64,000 nucleotides of DNA from Desulfobulbaceae bacterium BRH_c16a (GCA_000961725.1 LADS01000029.1:89309-153308); one strand, 5' to 3'; positions 53,800 to 63,050 are shown, counted from the first letter of the stretch. Notes: generated from the letters alone by a model not told the origin. Numbers and translations: made by a program.

Positions 53800-54744
53800 A
53801 TGGATTATTATGAAACACTAGGGGTTAAAAAAGATTCGTCCCCGTCTGAGCTGAAAAAAGCGTACAGAAAACTTGCGCTTAAGTATCATCCCGATAAAAA
53901 CAACGGCGGGAAAGAAGCCGAGGCCAAGTTTAAAGAGATCAACGAAGCCTATGCCGTTTTGTCCGATCCTGAGAAAAAAAGGCAGTATGACCTCTACGGT
54001 TCCACCAATTTCCACCAGCGCTATTCCCAGGAAGAAATTTTCAGGGGCTTCGATCTCAACGATATCCTGCGTCAATTCGGCTTTGGCGGAACAGGGCAAT
54101 CGGCCCAGTTTCGATCAAATATGGGGGGCGGCAATTCTTTCGCTTCGTTTTTCAGCCAGGGCAACCCTCATCAAGCCAATCCGGGTGGGTGCGGTGGCGG
54201 CGGATGTCATGCGCCGGCGGAGAAAGGCCAGGACATGACCTACCAGATCACCGTCAGTCTGGAAGAAGTTCTTCACGGTGCGGAACGAACAATAACCTTG
54301 AGAAAAAACGGATCCCCGCAGAATGTTTCCGTGAAAATACCCAAGGGCATAGAGGCTGGGAAAAAACTACGGTTGCAGGGGCAGGGGGGAGTATCGCGAA
54401 ATGGCGGCCCGTCCGGGGATCTTTATCTTAAAGTCGATATTGCCTCAAATGACACCTTCCTGCGGGATGGCGATGACCTTATCGTTCAAAAACTCATCTC
54501 TTTCAGCGAGGCATGTTTCGGCACCACGATTGAAGTGGAAACCCTGGAAGGTAAGAAATTCGCGGTGAAAGTGGCTCCCGGAACAACCCATGACTCGCGT
54601 TTGAGGTTGAAGGGGTATGGCTTGCCCGTCGGCCCTCTTGGAGAAAGGGGGGATCTCTATGTGAAGATCGGTGTCAAAGTGCCAAAAGAATTAACTGAAG
54701 AACAGGGGAAGGTGATAGAACAGTTGCGGGATTGCGGATTATGA
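53800..54744 (+). CDS. DnaJ C-terminal-domain protein, CbpA-like co-chaperone
   Basis: The 314-residue J protein stimulates an Hsp70 partner. The J domain occupies residues 1-70 with [20 protein letters not shown] and the HPD motif in [12 protein letters not shown] Gly/Phe-rich linker follows, then CTD I and CTD II ([43 protein letters not shown]). The cysteine zinc finger of DnaJ is absent, which makes it CbpA-like; a short GGCGGGGCH segment in the linker has two cysteines but is not a J-type zinc finger. No dnaK or grpE is nearby. A hairpin separates it from the converging leuD. Confidence 0.9.
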   Translation: MDYYETLGVKKDSSPSELKKAYRKLALKYHPDKNNGGKEAEAKFKEINEAYAVLSDPEKKRQYDLYGSTNFHQRYSQEEIFRGFDLNDILRQFGFGGTGQSAQFRSNMGGGNSFASFFSQGNPHQANPGGCGGGGCHAPAEKGQDMTYQITVSLEEVLHGAERTITLRKNGSPQNVSVKIPKGIEAGKKLRLQGQGGVSRNGGPSGDLYLKVDIASNDTFLRDGDDLIVQKLISFSEACFGTTIEVETLEGKKFAVKVAPGTTHDSRLRLKGYGLPVGPLGERGDLYVKIGVKVPKELTEEQGKVIEQLRDCGL

Positions 54745-54764
54745 CGTTCAACCGGATTATATGC

Positions 54765-54792
54765 AAGGGTCACCTTTTTGAAGGTGATCCCT
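54765..54792. terminator. hairpin between the J-protein gene and leuD
   Basis: GGGTCACCTT pairs with AAGGTGATCCC with one mismatch and a short TTTG loop, in the 70-base gap between converging genes. It has no strong T tail, but the position suits shared termination. Confidence 0.5.
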
Positions 54793-54814
54793 GCCAGATG
54801 AACCGGTGGGTGTA

Positions 54815-55351
54815 TCAGTATTTTCGGTCGGCGTAGGTCAGCCAACCTCCTGCCGAGACCAGTTCCTTATCAAAGGGGTTCAGTGTCAAAGTGCAGACCA
54901 CATCCTTTTGCGCGGCGTCATCGGATGAAGCTGTCACCAGATTTTCGGCGAGATCGACCGCGACGGTGATCTTGCCCCGCATGGCAAATAACTCGGCAAT
55001 GTGACTGGCGCTGAGTTCGACCGCCAGAATGCCGCAGTTGAACATATTCTGCCTGAAGATCCTGGCGAAACTTTCCGCAATTATCACGTTGATGTTATTG
55101 ACCTCAAAGGCCCAGACTGCGTGCTCGCGAGATGAGCCGCAACCAAAATTTGCCCGGGAAATGACAACTCTTGCTCCCTTCATCGCCTCCGAATGGCAAT
55201 CGAACTGATTGCCGTCGAGCAGCAGGTCTTCCAGAAGATGGGGCTTCAAAGCCATTTTAGAGATTTCCGTTAAATATTTCGCGGGAATTATCTCATCCGT
55301 ATTAATATCGCTTCTGTCCAGCAGAATGGCCGGACCGCCAAATGTTTTCAT
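54815..55351 (-). CDS. leuD: 3-isopropylmalate dehydratase small subunit
   Basis: LeuD is the swivelling domain of isopropylmalate isomerase in leucine synthesis. The 178-residue protein shows LDRSDINTDEIIPAKYLTE, then FGCGSSREHAVWAFE and ESFARIFRQNMFNCG, the aconitase-family substrate loop motifs. It follows leuC by 35 bases. The length is on the short side, as for the archaeal-type and class-II LeuD. A related homoaconitase role is possible from sequence but unlikely in this setting. Confidence 0.93.
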   Translation of the reverse strand: MKTFGGPAILLDRSDINTDEIIPAKYLTEISKMALKPHLLEDLLLDGNQFDCHSEAMKGARVVISRANFGCGSSREHAVWAFEVNNINVIIAESFARIFRQNMFNCGILAVELSASHIAELFAMRGKITVAVDLAENLVTASSDDAAQKDVVCTLTLNPFDKELVSAGGWLTYADRKY

Positions 55352-55386
55352 TGCAATCTTCCCTTGTGTTAGATTCTTGTTCGGGG

Positions 55387-56670
55387 CTAGTTAAAATCAC
55401 GCGGATCTGTGAGAAGTCCTGTTACTGCAGCAGCCGCTGCCGAAAAGGGACTCAATAAATGTACCATCCCGCCCTTGCCCATGCGTCCGTTGAAGTTGCG
55501 ATTGGTAGTCGATGCACAGACCTCTCCGGGAGCAAGAACCCCGCTACTCATGCCAAGACATGCGCCGCAGGTCGGGTTGAGCACACAGAAGCCGGCATCC
55601 ATGAAAATCTTGATAAGGCCCTCTTCAAGGGCCATGCTGTATATTTTCGGAGTGGCCGGAGTAACGATCCCCCTTACTCCCTTTGCCAGTTTCCGCCCGC
55701 TGATAATTTCCGCAGCGTCTCGCAAATCCTCGATCCTGCCGTTGGTGCAGGAACCGATATAGATCTGGTCGACGGGGGTGCCTGCAAGTTCGGCAATATC
55801 CTTGACCTGGTCGGGTTTAAACCCGAACGTCACCTGGGGAGCAAGTGAGCTGACATCGATATCCAGGACTTGTACAAATTCCGCATCATCGTCGGAGTGC
55901 CATTTCCGGTACTCTTCGACTGCGGCGTCAATACTTGCATAATCGGCTTGAATAAACGGCCAGAGATATTCCGCCGTCACCCGGTCCGGCATGCAGATAC
56001 CGCAGGTCGCTCCCGCCTCAACCGCCATATTGCACAGGGTCATTCTGGCAGACATGGTGAAAGATTCAACGAGTGGTCCGACAAACTCGATAACCTTGTC
56101 GGTCGCACCATTCACCGAAATCTGCTTAATGATTGCGAGAATGACATCTTTGGCCGAGACCCGGGGTTGCAAGGTCCCGGTGATATTGATTCGCATGGTT
56201 TTCGGCGCGCGAAATGAACAGACTCCCTTGTAGATGCCAACCTCAAGATCGGTTGTCCCGACACCGGCCGCAAAGGCGCCGAACGCACCATGGGTGCAGG
56301 TATGTGAATCACCCATGATTACAGTATAACCGGGTCGGACAAAACCCTTTTCAGGAAACAGGGCATGACATACGCCGTTTTCACCTATGTCAAAAAAATC
56401 CCTGATGTTGTGACGCTTGGCCCAGTCCCGCATGATTTTGCCCTGGGTTGCGGTTTTCGAATCCTTGGCCGGGGTGACGTGATCTATGACCGCTTTGATC
56501 TTGGTGGAGTCAAACACCTGATCCATGTTTTTCTCGACAAGATCCATGATGGCAATCGGCGTGGTGATTTCGTGGCACATCACCACGTCCAGATCCAGTA
56601 CCATGTTATCCTGCGAAGGTTTATCGCGGAGGTGTGCGGCGAATATTTTTTCAGCTATGGTTTTTCCCAT
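55387..56670 (-). CDS. leuC: 3-isopropylmalate dehydratase large subunit
   Basis: LeuC carries the 4Fe-4S cluster of isopropylmalate isomerase. The 427-residue protein has MGDSHTCTHGAFGAFAAGVG, the first cluster cysteine in YIGSCTNGRIEDL and the other two in LNPTCGACLGMSSGVLAPG, then STTNRNFNGRMGKGG. At 427 residues it is the shorter, class-II type rather than the 466-residue enterobacterial form. CGGAG stands eight bases before the ATG at 56670. leuA and leuB are not in the window. Confidence 0.94.
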   Translation of the reverse strand: MGKTIAEKIFAAHLRDKPSQDNMVLDLDVVMCHEITTPIAIMDLVEKNMDQVFDSTKIKAVIDHVTPAKDSKTATQGKIMRDWAKRHNIRDFFDIGENGVCHALFPEKGFVRPGYTVIMGDSHTCTHGAFGAFAAGVGTTDLEVGIYKGVCSFRAPKTMRINITGTLQPRVSAKDVILAIIKQISVNGATDKVIEFVGPLVESFTMSARMTLCNMAVEAGATCGICMPDRVTAEYLWPFIQADYASIDAAVEEYRKWHSDDDAEFVQVLDIDVSSLAPQVTFGFKPDQVKDIAELAGTPVDQIYIGSCTNGRIEDLRDAAEIISGRKLAKGVRGIVTPATPKIYSMALEEGLIKIFMDAGFCVLNPTCGACLGMSSGVLAPGEVCASTTNRNFNGRMGKGGMVHLLSPFSAAAAAVTGLLTDPRDFN

Positions 56671-56880
56671 TGTTTGTACTCCGGTGAAGATAGGGGCGAC
56701 GTTACGTTTATACCCGCAATGACGAAATCGATGCGGGATTCAATACTGAAAGGGTTGTCCAGACTGCAGAGTTAGACACACTACACAAAAAATGGTAAGG
56801 TTGCCAGAATATTGTAATCTAAGAGTCCGATACTGAACCAATGTTCTACAGCTTCAGCCAATTTCCAGGAGGTTTCTGCG

Positions 56881-58683
56881 ATGGTAAGCGGCAAAATGTT
56901 TCTTCTTCCTGCTTTTCTGAGTCTTTTCTTTATATCCAACTGCTTTGCAGCCCATGGAATATCCCTGAACGGGGAAGTCAAATACGAACAACACTTCAAA
57001 CAGTTTGGTTATACCTCAGCGGCTGCGGTCAAAGGAGGCAAGCTGGTTTTGCATGATATCGGCAGTTTTGATAAAATGAACCCATTTACCTTGAAAGGCG
57101 AAGCTCCCTTGGGACTGGAAGCTTTAGTCTACGAACCGCTGGCCGTTGCCAGCCTCGACGAACCGTTTTCCCAGTACGGTCTTCTGGCCTCAGACATTGA
57201 GGTTGCTGCCGATAAAAAATCCGTCACCTTCACCATCGACCGGAGGGCAAGGTTTTCCGATGGCAGTCCTGTTACCGCAGAGGATGTTGCCTTCTCCCTG
57301 GCGACACTGAAAAGCGAGCTGGTTCATCCCTATTTCAATTATTATTACGAAGACATAGAGTCATCTGAGATACTTGATGATTTCAAAATCAAATTTCTCT
57401 TTAAAAAACCGAACCGCGAATTGCATATGATTGCCGGGCAAATAAACATTATGTCGAAGAATTTTCTGACAAAACACGGTTTCGAGGATCAGAGCGGAAT
57501 AAGGGACCTTGTTGCACCTGTCGCCTCAGGCCCGTATGTCGTGGATACCTTCAACATCGGCAAAACCATTACCTACAAAAGAAACCCGAATTACTGGGCG
57601 AAAGAGCATCCTGCAAGAAAGGGCATGTACAATTTCGATGAGATCGACGTCAAATATTACAAGGATCAGACGGTTGCCCTTGAAGCATTTAAAGCCGGCG
57701 AATTTGATTTTATTTCGGTCAATATCGCCAAACAATGGGCCAGGGATATGGAGGGGAAAAAATTTAACGACGGCTCGATTATCAAAAGAACATTTCCCCA
57801 TGCAAACAATGCAGGAATACAAGGTTTTTTAATGAACACCAGGAGACCGTTGTTTCAAGACAGAAGGGTGCGAAAAGCACTCGGACTGGCGCTTGATTTC
57901 GAATGGATCAACTCATCTCTCTTCCACGATCAATACACCAGAAGCGACTCGTATTTCAGCAATTCCTACCTTGCTGCCAAAGGATTGCCGGATGACTCGG
58001 AACGAAAGCTCCTTGAACCGTATAAACACATTCTCCCGGAAGAGGTTTTTACAGAGACGCTTTTCCCCCCGGAGACAAAAGGACCTGAAGGTTTGCGCAA
58101 CAATCTTCTTGCGGCCAAAAAAATACTCGAGGAAGCCGGGTGGCATATAAGAAACGGCCAGCTCGTGAACAACAGCGGTCAACTTTTCAAATTTGACATT
58201 CTTTTGGTTTCTCCCGCCTTTGAAAGAGTCATGGCAGCATATGTGAAAAATTTGCGAAAGCTGGGAATTCTGGCGGAATACAGAACCGTCGACTCGACTT
58301 TATATTCGGAACGACTGAAGAAATTTGACTTTGATATGATTACCATGAGTTATGGACAATCTCAATCTCCGGGCAATGAACAAAGAAATTACTGGCATTC
58401 TTCTTCGGCAGCAAGAGAAGGTTCTCAGAACTATGCAGGCATACAATCGCCGGCCGTGGACTCGCTTGTCGATATGATCATCTACGCAGAGACCAAAGAG
58501 GAACTGGTAACAGCCAGTCGTGCTCTTGACCGGGTTCTCTGGTTTGGCTATTATCTTGTGCCAAACTGGTATCTGCCGTTTCACCGTTTAAGTTATCATG
58601 ACAAGTTTTCAACGCCTTCGACGCTGCCATTATATTATGATCCATTCCAGTTACTCATGACATGGTGGATCAAGGAGAAATAA
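56881..58683 (+). CDS. extracellular solute-binding protein family 5, YejA-like
   Basis: The 600-residue protein is a periplasmic peptide-type binding protein with a signal peptide (MVSGKMFLLPAFLSLFFISN, cleavage near CFAAHG). It shows KMNPFTLKGEAPLGLEALVYEPL, RARFSDGSPVTAEDVAFSL, the PVASGPYVVDTF segment and VRKALGLALDFEWIN, all typical of SBP_bac_5. The long length and the YYYEDI and PGNEQRNYWHS segments resemble YejA, which serves the YejABEF peptide transporter. No permease or ATPase gene is near, so it is an orphan here. AGGAGG is placed well before the ATG. Confidence 0.9.
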   Translation: MVSGKMFLLPAFLSLFFISNCFAAHGISLNGEVKYEQHFKQFGYTSAAAVKGGKLVLHDIGSFDKMNPFTLKGEAPLGLEALVYEPLAVASLDEPFSQYGLLASDIEVAADKKSVTFTIDRRARFSDGSPVTAEDVAFSLATLKSELVHPYFNYYYEDIESSEILDDFKIKFLFKKPNRELHMIAGQINIMSKNFLTKHGFEDQSGIRDLVAPVASGPYVVDTFNIGKTITYKRNPNYWAKEHPARKGMYNFDEIDVKYYKDQTVALEAFKAGEFDFISVNIAKQWARDMEGKKFNDGSIIKRTFPHANNAGIQGFLMNTRRPLFQDRRVRKALGLALDFEWINSSLFHDQYTRSDSYFSNSYLAAKGLPDDSERKLLEPYKHILPEEVFTETLFPPETKGPEGLRNNLLAAKKILEEAGWHIRNGQLVNNSGQLFKFDILLVSPAFERVMAAYVKNLRKLGILAEYRTVDSTLYSERLKKFDFDMITMSYGQSQSPGNEQRNYWHSSSAAREGSQNYAGIQSPAVDSLVDMIIYAETKEELVTASRALDRVLWFGYYLVPNWYLPFHRLSYHDKFSTPSTLPLYYDPFQLLMTWWIKEK

Positions 58684-58685
58684 AG

Positions 58686-58750
58686 TCCTTGACTTTTCTG
58701 CTTGAATCTTTCTTAGATTTGCATCTAATACATCATTTTCCTTGACTTTT
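58686..58750 (+). promoter_or_regulatory. duplicated TCCTTGACTTTT element upstream of the cold-shock gene
   Basis: TCCTTGACTTTT occurs at 58686-58697 and again at 58739-58750, 53 bases apart, about five helical turns. Each contains a TTGACT -35-like box; the second has TGCTAACCA as a possible extended -10 at 58763-58771. Tandem promoters or a duplicated regulator site are both possible. Confidence 0.4.
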
Positions 58751-58875
58751 GCCTGGTTTTTTTGCTAACCATTCTATGTGATCCCTAACAGATGGGACCA
58801 TTATTATTAATACAGATCGGGTTGCTTGGTTGGGACATGCGATACTCGGTTTGTTACTTCGGGGAGGCTTGTTGT

Positions 58876-59091
58876 ATGTCTGATCGTGTGAAGGGGAAGG
58901 TCAAATGGTTTAATGCGAGCAAGGGTTATGGTTTTCTGGAGAGACCCGACGGCGAGTCGGATGTCTTTGTGCATTACAGTGCTATCCAGGGAGAGGGCTT
59001 CAGGAGCCTGGAGGAAGGAGATGCAGTTGAATTCACTATTGCCAAAACCGATAAAGGGTTCCAGGCCGAAAATGTCAGCAAGATGAGTTGA
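58876..59091 (+). CDS. cold-shock domain protein
   Basis: The 71-residue protein is a CspA-type nucleic-acid chaperone. RNP-1 is in [14 protein letters not shown] and RNP-2 is in [10 protein letters not shown], with KGKVKWF at the N-terminus. The ATG at 58876 follows GGGGAGG by nine bases; a longer frame from 58792 adds 28 unrelated residues. If transcription begins at the upstream promoter candidate, the leader is about 100 bases, as in cold-regulated csp genes. A strong terminator follows. Confidence 0.95.
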   Translation: MSDRVKGKVKWFNASKGYGFLERPDGESDVFVHYSAIQGEGFRSLEEGDAVEFTIAKTDKGFQAENVSKMS

Positions 59092-59115
59092 GCGAATAGT
59101 CGCCTTTGTTCTCGA

Positions 59116-59168
59116 CCCCGTTGCAGGATGCCTGAAAGCGTTCCTGCAACGGGGTTTGTTTTTTTTGT
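59116..59168 (+). terminator. intrinsic terminator after the cold-shock gene
   Basis: CCCCGTTGCAGGA (59116-59128) pairs perfectly with its complement at 59142-59154 and a long T run follows. It is one of the clearest terminators in the window. Confidence 0.9.
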
Positions 59169-59233
59169 CCATTCAGTTTATTTATACGATGGACATGATA
59201 TGATACTTTTTCCTCTTATTGATCGGTGGATGT

Positions 59234-59746
59234 GTGGATAGTATACAACTGGAACTGAAACGGCTTTCCGATACCGAGAAATTGGGCATACTTCTTGGGC
59301 GATCGGCTGTCCCCGGAGATGTTATTTGTCTCGATGGCGATCTTGGGGCCGGAAAAACAACTCTTTCCCAGGCTATTGCCAAGGGGCTGGATGTTCCTGA
59401 AAACTGTTATGTGACAAGCCCTTCCTTTGCCATCATGCATGAATACGAAGGAAGATTACCGATGTATCATATGGATTTTTATCGCCTGCACACTGCTGTT
59501 GAAGTCCTGGACCTGGGATTTGACGAATATTTCGACCTTTCGGGTCTCACGGTGATTGAGTGGTCAAGGCGTGCGGAGGTAATTTTACCGAAAGAGCGGT
59601 TGTCGCTCGAATTGATATTGAACAACGACATGAGCAGGACCGTCGTGATAACCGCTACTCCCGATTTTACCGAAAGATTGAAAAGAATCGAAAGCGCGTT
59701 TTCAGGGAAAGATGACGATGACAGTAAGATAAGTGAAGGTTGCTGA
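59234..59746 (+). CDS. tsaE: tRNA threonylcarbamoyladenosine biosynthesis protein TsaE
   Basis: TsaE is the ATPase of the complex that makes t6A at position 37 of ANN-decoding tRNAs. The 170-residue protein has Walker A in CLDGDLGAGKTTLSQAIAKG, YVTSPSFAIMHEYEG, the MYHMDFYRL motif and VIEWSRRAEVILP. GTG 59234 is preferred over a TTG at 59219; neither has a strong ribosome site. The C-terminus has about 20 residues beyond the usual end. nnr, a frequent neighbour, is elsewhere in the window. Confidence 0.93.
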   Translation: MDSIQLELKRLSDTEKLGILLGRSAVPGDVICLDGDLGAGKTTLSQAIAKGLDVPENCYVTSPSFAIMHEYEGRLPMYHMDFYRLHTAVEVLDLGFDEYFDLSGLTVIEWSRRAEVILPKERLSLELILNNDMSRTVVITATPDFTERLKRIESAFSGKDDDDSKISEGC

Positions 59747-59959
59747 ATTATTACTTTTTATTGTTTTTGCGCCTATTGTTTTCAAGGCAAAAAGCAGTGC
59801 GGTTTCTTGATAACGGTGGAAATGAACTTATCTTAGCTTTTCTTTCAGGTACCACAAGGTGGCAAGTCGTAGTTTGTCCACCTGATGGTCGTTATTGGAT
59901 GTGGTGAGGCCTTGAAACAGTCTCGCTTTCTTATTTATTATTTACTTGCAGAAGACCTC

Positions 59960-61705
59960 ATGAAAAAAAAATCCCTCTCCTTCAAAGATTGTTTAAAAAA
60001 ATTCACCATTGATCAAGATAAGGCCATCACCCCTGAAGAAACGCTGAAAAAATTCTACGAAAAGGTTGCAGGTCTCGATCTTCAGATTTTAAATGAAGTA
60101 AGGAGGATAGACAACGGCCGCCTGGACATTCCGGTATATTTCAGTGTTTGCGGCGAAGATGCCAAGGCCCTTACCGGAACCAAAAAACAGATGGGGAAGG
60201 GTGCGTCTCCGATACAGGCCGAAGCCTCGGCATGCATGGAGCTCGCGGAAAGATTTTCATTTTTTTCCTACAAGAGCAATCCCGGGAATTTTCTTAACGG
60301 CGACTATGCCTCCATGGTAAAAGCCGGATATCCTGTGCTGAGTTTGGAATATCTGCTGGATTCGGTACACGATACCCGTTCAAGTGTGGAACTGCTGAGT
60401 CAATTGCTTGAAAATATACCCATGCAATGGGCCTGGGGAACAAATATCACCAGAGGAGAGGATGTACTTATTCCTTTTTCCTGGTTTTTTGCCATCAACG
60501 AATTTAACGGACCGTCGGCCGGCAATACTCTCGAGGAAGCAGCGCTGCAGGGTATCTGCGAAATAGTAGAAAGGCATGTCTGTTCCGTCATCAATCATCA
60601 AAAAACGGTTACTCCCAGAATCGAGCCGGATTCGGTACAGGACAGTGTTGCGAAAGAACTGCTGGGAAAATTCAAGGCGCAGAATATCGAACTGTATCTG
60701 AATGATTTCAGCCTTGACACGGGGATCTGCACTGTCGGCGCCCTGGCGATCGACAGGTCGACCTTTCCGGGGAAAAGTGAAATCGTCTACACCGCCGGCA
60801 CCACCCCCGATCCTGAAAAGGCACTTATCCGGGCAATTACCGAAGTGGCGCAACTGGCCGGTGATTTCAATACCGACTCGAATTATGTCGCGTCCGGGTT
60901 GCCTAAGCCTCTTTCCATGGAAGAGGTCGAATACCTGACCGATACGCCGGATTCGATCACAATCAAGGAAATGGCTACCCTCTCAGACAACAATATCCGG
61001 GTGGAAATCGAAAACTGTATCGATTCCCTCAAGAATATTGGCATGGAAGTCCTGATGATTGACGTGACTCATGCCGGACTCGATATTCCCGCATTGTACA
61101 CGATAATCCCCGGAGCCCACTTCAGGGAACGGTCGATGATCAAAGATGTAGGCCTTTTTGCCGCAAAATTGATGGTCGAAAGGATCACCGACCCGGAACT
61201 TCTCGATGAAAAACTGAATCAGATGGAGAAACTCTTACCTGAAGCCTACTATCTCGAATTTTACCGAGGCCGCAATTTTTCAGATATGGGTTTCCCCGAA
61301 ACCGCTCTTCTGCACTTCGACCGCACACTCGCGATGCAGCCGGAAGCGGAAGACCTGCCCTATATTTTTTCTTACATGGGCAAGTGCCTGAAAGATCTTG
61401 AGAAATATGATGAAGCGATCGAGATGCTTGGCAAAGGGCTGGCTTTAGACGAGGAAAGGCCGGATATGCACAATACCCTCGGCGTGTGTTTTTTCAAGAC
61501 CCAGGAGTACGAGAAGGCTATCAAGCATTTCCAAAGAGCAGTTGATTTGAATCCGGCATCTGGAATAGACTACGCCAATCTCGGGGTTAATTACAATAAA
61601 TTAGGCAATACCGCCTTGGCCGCCGAATTTCTTACGCTTGCCCTCACATTGGACCCAGGTCTTGGATTTGCCCGGGAGCTGCTGGCCGATATCTCTGGAA
61701 AATAG
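59960..61705 (+). CDS. ycaO: YcaO-family protein with C-terminal TPR repeats
   Basis: YcaO proteins use ATP to activate amide bonds, giving azolines or thioamides; E. coli YcaO, of similar length (586) and also TPR-ended, is linked to RimO-dependent modification of ribosomal protein S12. This 581-residue protein has the ATP-site helices QAEASACMELAERFSFF and EEAALQGICEIVERH, then TAGTTPDPEKALIRAITEVAQ, and LYTIIPGAHFRERS. From about residue 430 there are three or four TPR motifs (ALLHFDRTLAMQPEAED, AIEMLGKGLALDEERPD, AIKHFQRAVDLNPASG). ATG 59960 is preferred; the first 25 residues of a longer frame look unrelated. No TfuA or precursor-peptide gene is adjacent. Confidence 0.87.
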   Translation: MKKKSLSFKDCLKKFTIDQDKAITPEETLKKFYEKVAGLDLQILNEVRRIDNGRLDIPVYFSVCGEDAKALTGTKKQMGKGASPIQAEASACMELAERFSFFSYKSNPGNFLNGDYASMVKAGYPVLSLEYLLDSVHDTRSSVELLSQLLENIPMQWAWGTNITRGEDVLIPFSWFFAINEFNGPSAGNTLEEAALQGICEIVERHVCSVINHQKTVTPRIEPDSVQDSVAKELLGKFKAQNIELYLNDFSLDTGICTVGALAIDRSTFPGKSEIVYTAGTTPDPEKALIRAITEVAQLAGDFNTDSNYVASGLPKPLSMEEVEYLTDTPDSITIKEMATLSDNNIRVEIENCIDSLKNIGMEVLMIDVTHAGLDIPALYTIIPGAHFRERSMIKDVGLFAAKLMVERITDPELLDEKLNQMEKLLPEAYYLEFYRGRNFSDMGFPETALLHFDRTLAMQPEAEDLPYIFSYMGKCLKDLEKYDEAIEMLGKGLALDEERPDMHNTLGVCFFKTQEYEKAIKHFQRAVDLNPASGIDYANLGVNYNKLGNTALAAEFLTLALTLDPGLGFARELLADISGK

Positions 61706-61717
61706 TTAAATTTTTTA

Positions 61718-62578
61718 ATGATAACGGAATTCATTAATACCAAGGTCGCCGTCACAGGCGTGGCAGGTCTTTTTTCAGTACCTTACAAATTATTTTCGTT
61801 CATAAAAAACAAGAAAATAAACTGTCTAAAGGTACTTATTACCCTCAAGGGGGGACTGAAAATAGTACTCCCTTGTGGGTTGTTAGCCATTTTTGTCGGG
61901 ATCGTGTTCGCTGCCGAGCCGCTCCAATTATTGAAGGAACGGGCCAAGAATCACTACTGGGGAATTGGAACCGACCAGAGTTACTCCAAGGCATTGCAGC
62001 TCTACCTTCAGGCGGCCCGGCAGGGCGACCCGGAGGCTCAATATATCAGCGGTGGAATGTATTTCAAGGGACTGGGAGCAAAAAAAGATCTGCCAATGGC
62101 TTTCAAGCTTCTGCACGAGGCAGCCAAGAGCGGCAGAAGCAGTCCGGAATCTCAACAAATTATTGGACAGGCCTTTCTTCTTGGCTCAGGTGTTCCGAAA
62201 AACTACGACAAGGCTCGCCACTGGTATGCACTTGCGGCGGAAAACGGCAATAAGGAGGCGCAAAACGAATTGGGCTTCATGTATTTTACCGGCAACGGCG
62301 TCGAACAGGATGCAGCAAAAGGAGCCGATCTTTTCCTTCAGGCGGCCCATAACGGGCTGGCTATTGCCCAATATAATGTTGGGATAATGTACTACACCGG
62401 CAACGGTTTCCAGGCGACCGATATAGAGAAAGCCTATGCCTGGCTGAATTTGGCTGCCGCAAATGGACACCAGCCGGCAATGGCTGCCAGGAATTATCTG
62501 GAGTCCATAATGGCCGTCAAAGAATTGGCAGCTGCCCAGAATCTTACCGATGAACTGGCACGTAAGATCGCACCGTAA
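61718..62578 (+). CDS. exported Sel1-repeat protein
   Basis: The protein has about five Sel1 repeats (helical hairpins related to TPRs), such as LYLQAARQGDPEAQYISGG, WYALAAENGNKEAQNELG and LFLQAAHNGLAIAQYNVG, which mediate protein contacts. An apparent signal peptide, LKIVLPCGLLAIFVGIVFAA, lies at residues 47-66 of the 286-residue frame, which is odd. Either the ATG at 61718 is not the start, with a non-standard CTG at 61856 or a lost start being used, or the upstream part was added by the paired-hairpin repeat overlapping 61831-61886. It follows ycaO by 12 bases and may be cotranscribed. Confidence 0.75.
   Translation: MITEFINTKVAVTGVAGLFSVPYKLFSFIKNKKINCLKVLITLKGGLKIVLPCGLLAIFVGIVFAAEPLQLLKERAKNHYWGIGTDQSYSKALQLYLQAARQGDPEAQYISGGMYFKGLGAKKDLPMAFKLLHEAAKSGRSSPESQQIIGQAFLLGSGVPKNYDKARHWYALAAENGNKEAQNELGFMYFTGNGVEQDAAKGADLFLQAAHNGLAIAQYNVGIMYYTGNGFQATDIEKAYAWLNLAAANGHQPAMAARNYLESIMAVKELAAAQNLTDELARKIAP
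61831..61886. repeat. paired-hairpin repeat, copy B
   Basis: GGTACTTATT, a GC-rich hairpin ACCCTCAAGGGGGG, ACTGAAAA and a second hairpin CCC-TTGT-GGG followed by GTTAG repeat the words of copy A at 38412-38490. Here they overlap codons 38-57 of the Sel1-repeat frame, in the region of its apparent signal peptide. Confidence 0.5.
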
Positions 62579-62636
62579 GAGGAGTTTCTCCCGGGTGGCC
62601 GACTTGCACCACCCGGGAAACAATATCCGGAGAGCT

Positions 62637-63050
62637 TCAGGCCGGATTCAGGCACATCAATCCTTCCTCTACAGAGTTAAAAGTGAAGACTTTACTCAGA
62701 TTATCCTTTATTTCGGAACTGGCGTACACTCTTGCCCTTCCTTCGTCGGTAATGACGCCGAAGCGTTTAAGAATATCGGCAACCGATGGTTGAACGCCGC
62801 AAAGTGCCAGGAGCTGAATTTTCGGGTCCATGATTATCGAGCCCAGGATGCCTATAAGACTTGAGTTAATTATGTTGAATGGAGCTAAATCGACAAAAAT
62901 ATAGGTATCAAGTTTGCTGCATTGAACCTTGTCGCTCGTCGTGAAATCAATCAAAGCATTCTTAATTTGCTCAAGACCTTCCTTAATAGAGGTCAATTCC
63001 CCCATCTTGATTATGCAGACTCTTCCTTCACTTATTGATATTTGCCCCAT
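62637..63050 (-). CDS. STAS-like anti-anti-sigma-type protein
   Basis: A 137-residue soluble protein that looks like a STAS domain: an N-terminal sheet strand around ISISEGRVCIIKMGEL, a central strand YIFVDLAPFNIINSSLIGIL, where the serine pair after the acidic strand matches the phosphorylatable position of anti-anti-sigma factors, then IQLLALCGVQPSVADILKRFGV and a C-terminal FTFNSVEEGLMCL segment. Similarity is by pattern only. ATG 63050 has GGGGGGAAG upstream; a TTG one codon earlier is less likely. No partner kinase or anti-sigma gene is visible. It converges on the Sel1-repeat gene. Confidence 0.65.
   Translation of the reverse strand: MGQISISEGRVCIIKMGELTSIKEGLEQIKNALIDFTTSDKVQCSKLDTYIFVDLAPFNIINSSLIGILGSIIMDPKIQLLALCGVQPSVADILKRFGVITDEGRARVYASSEIKDNLSKVFTFNSVEEGLMCLNPA

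Noticed and set aside
59747..59959. Possible riboswitch or tRNA-like structure before ycaO
   Set aside because: A short CCAC-GTGG hairpin exists, but no conserved riboswitch core, T-loop sequence or acceptor stem could be identified.
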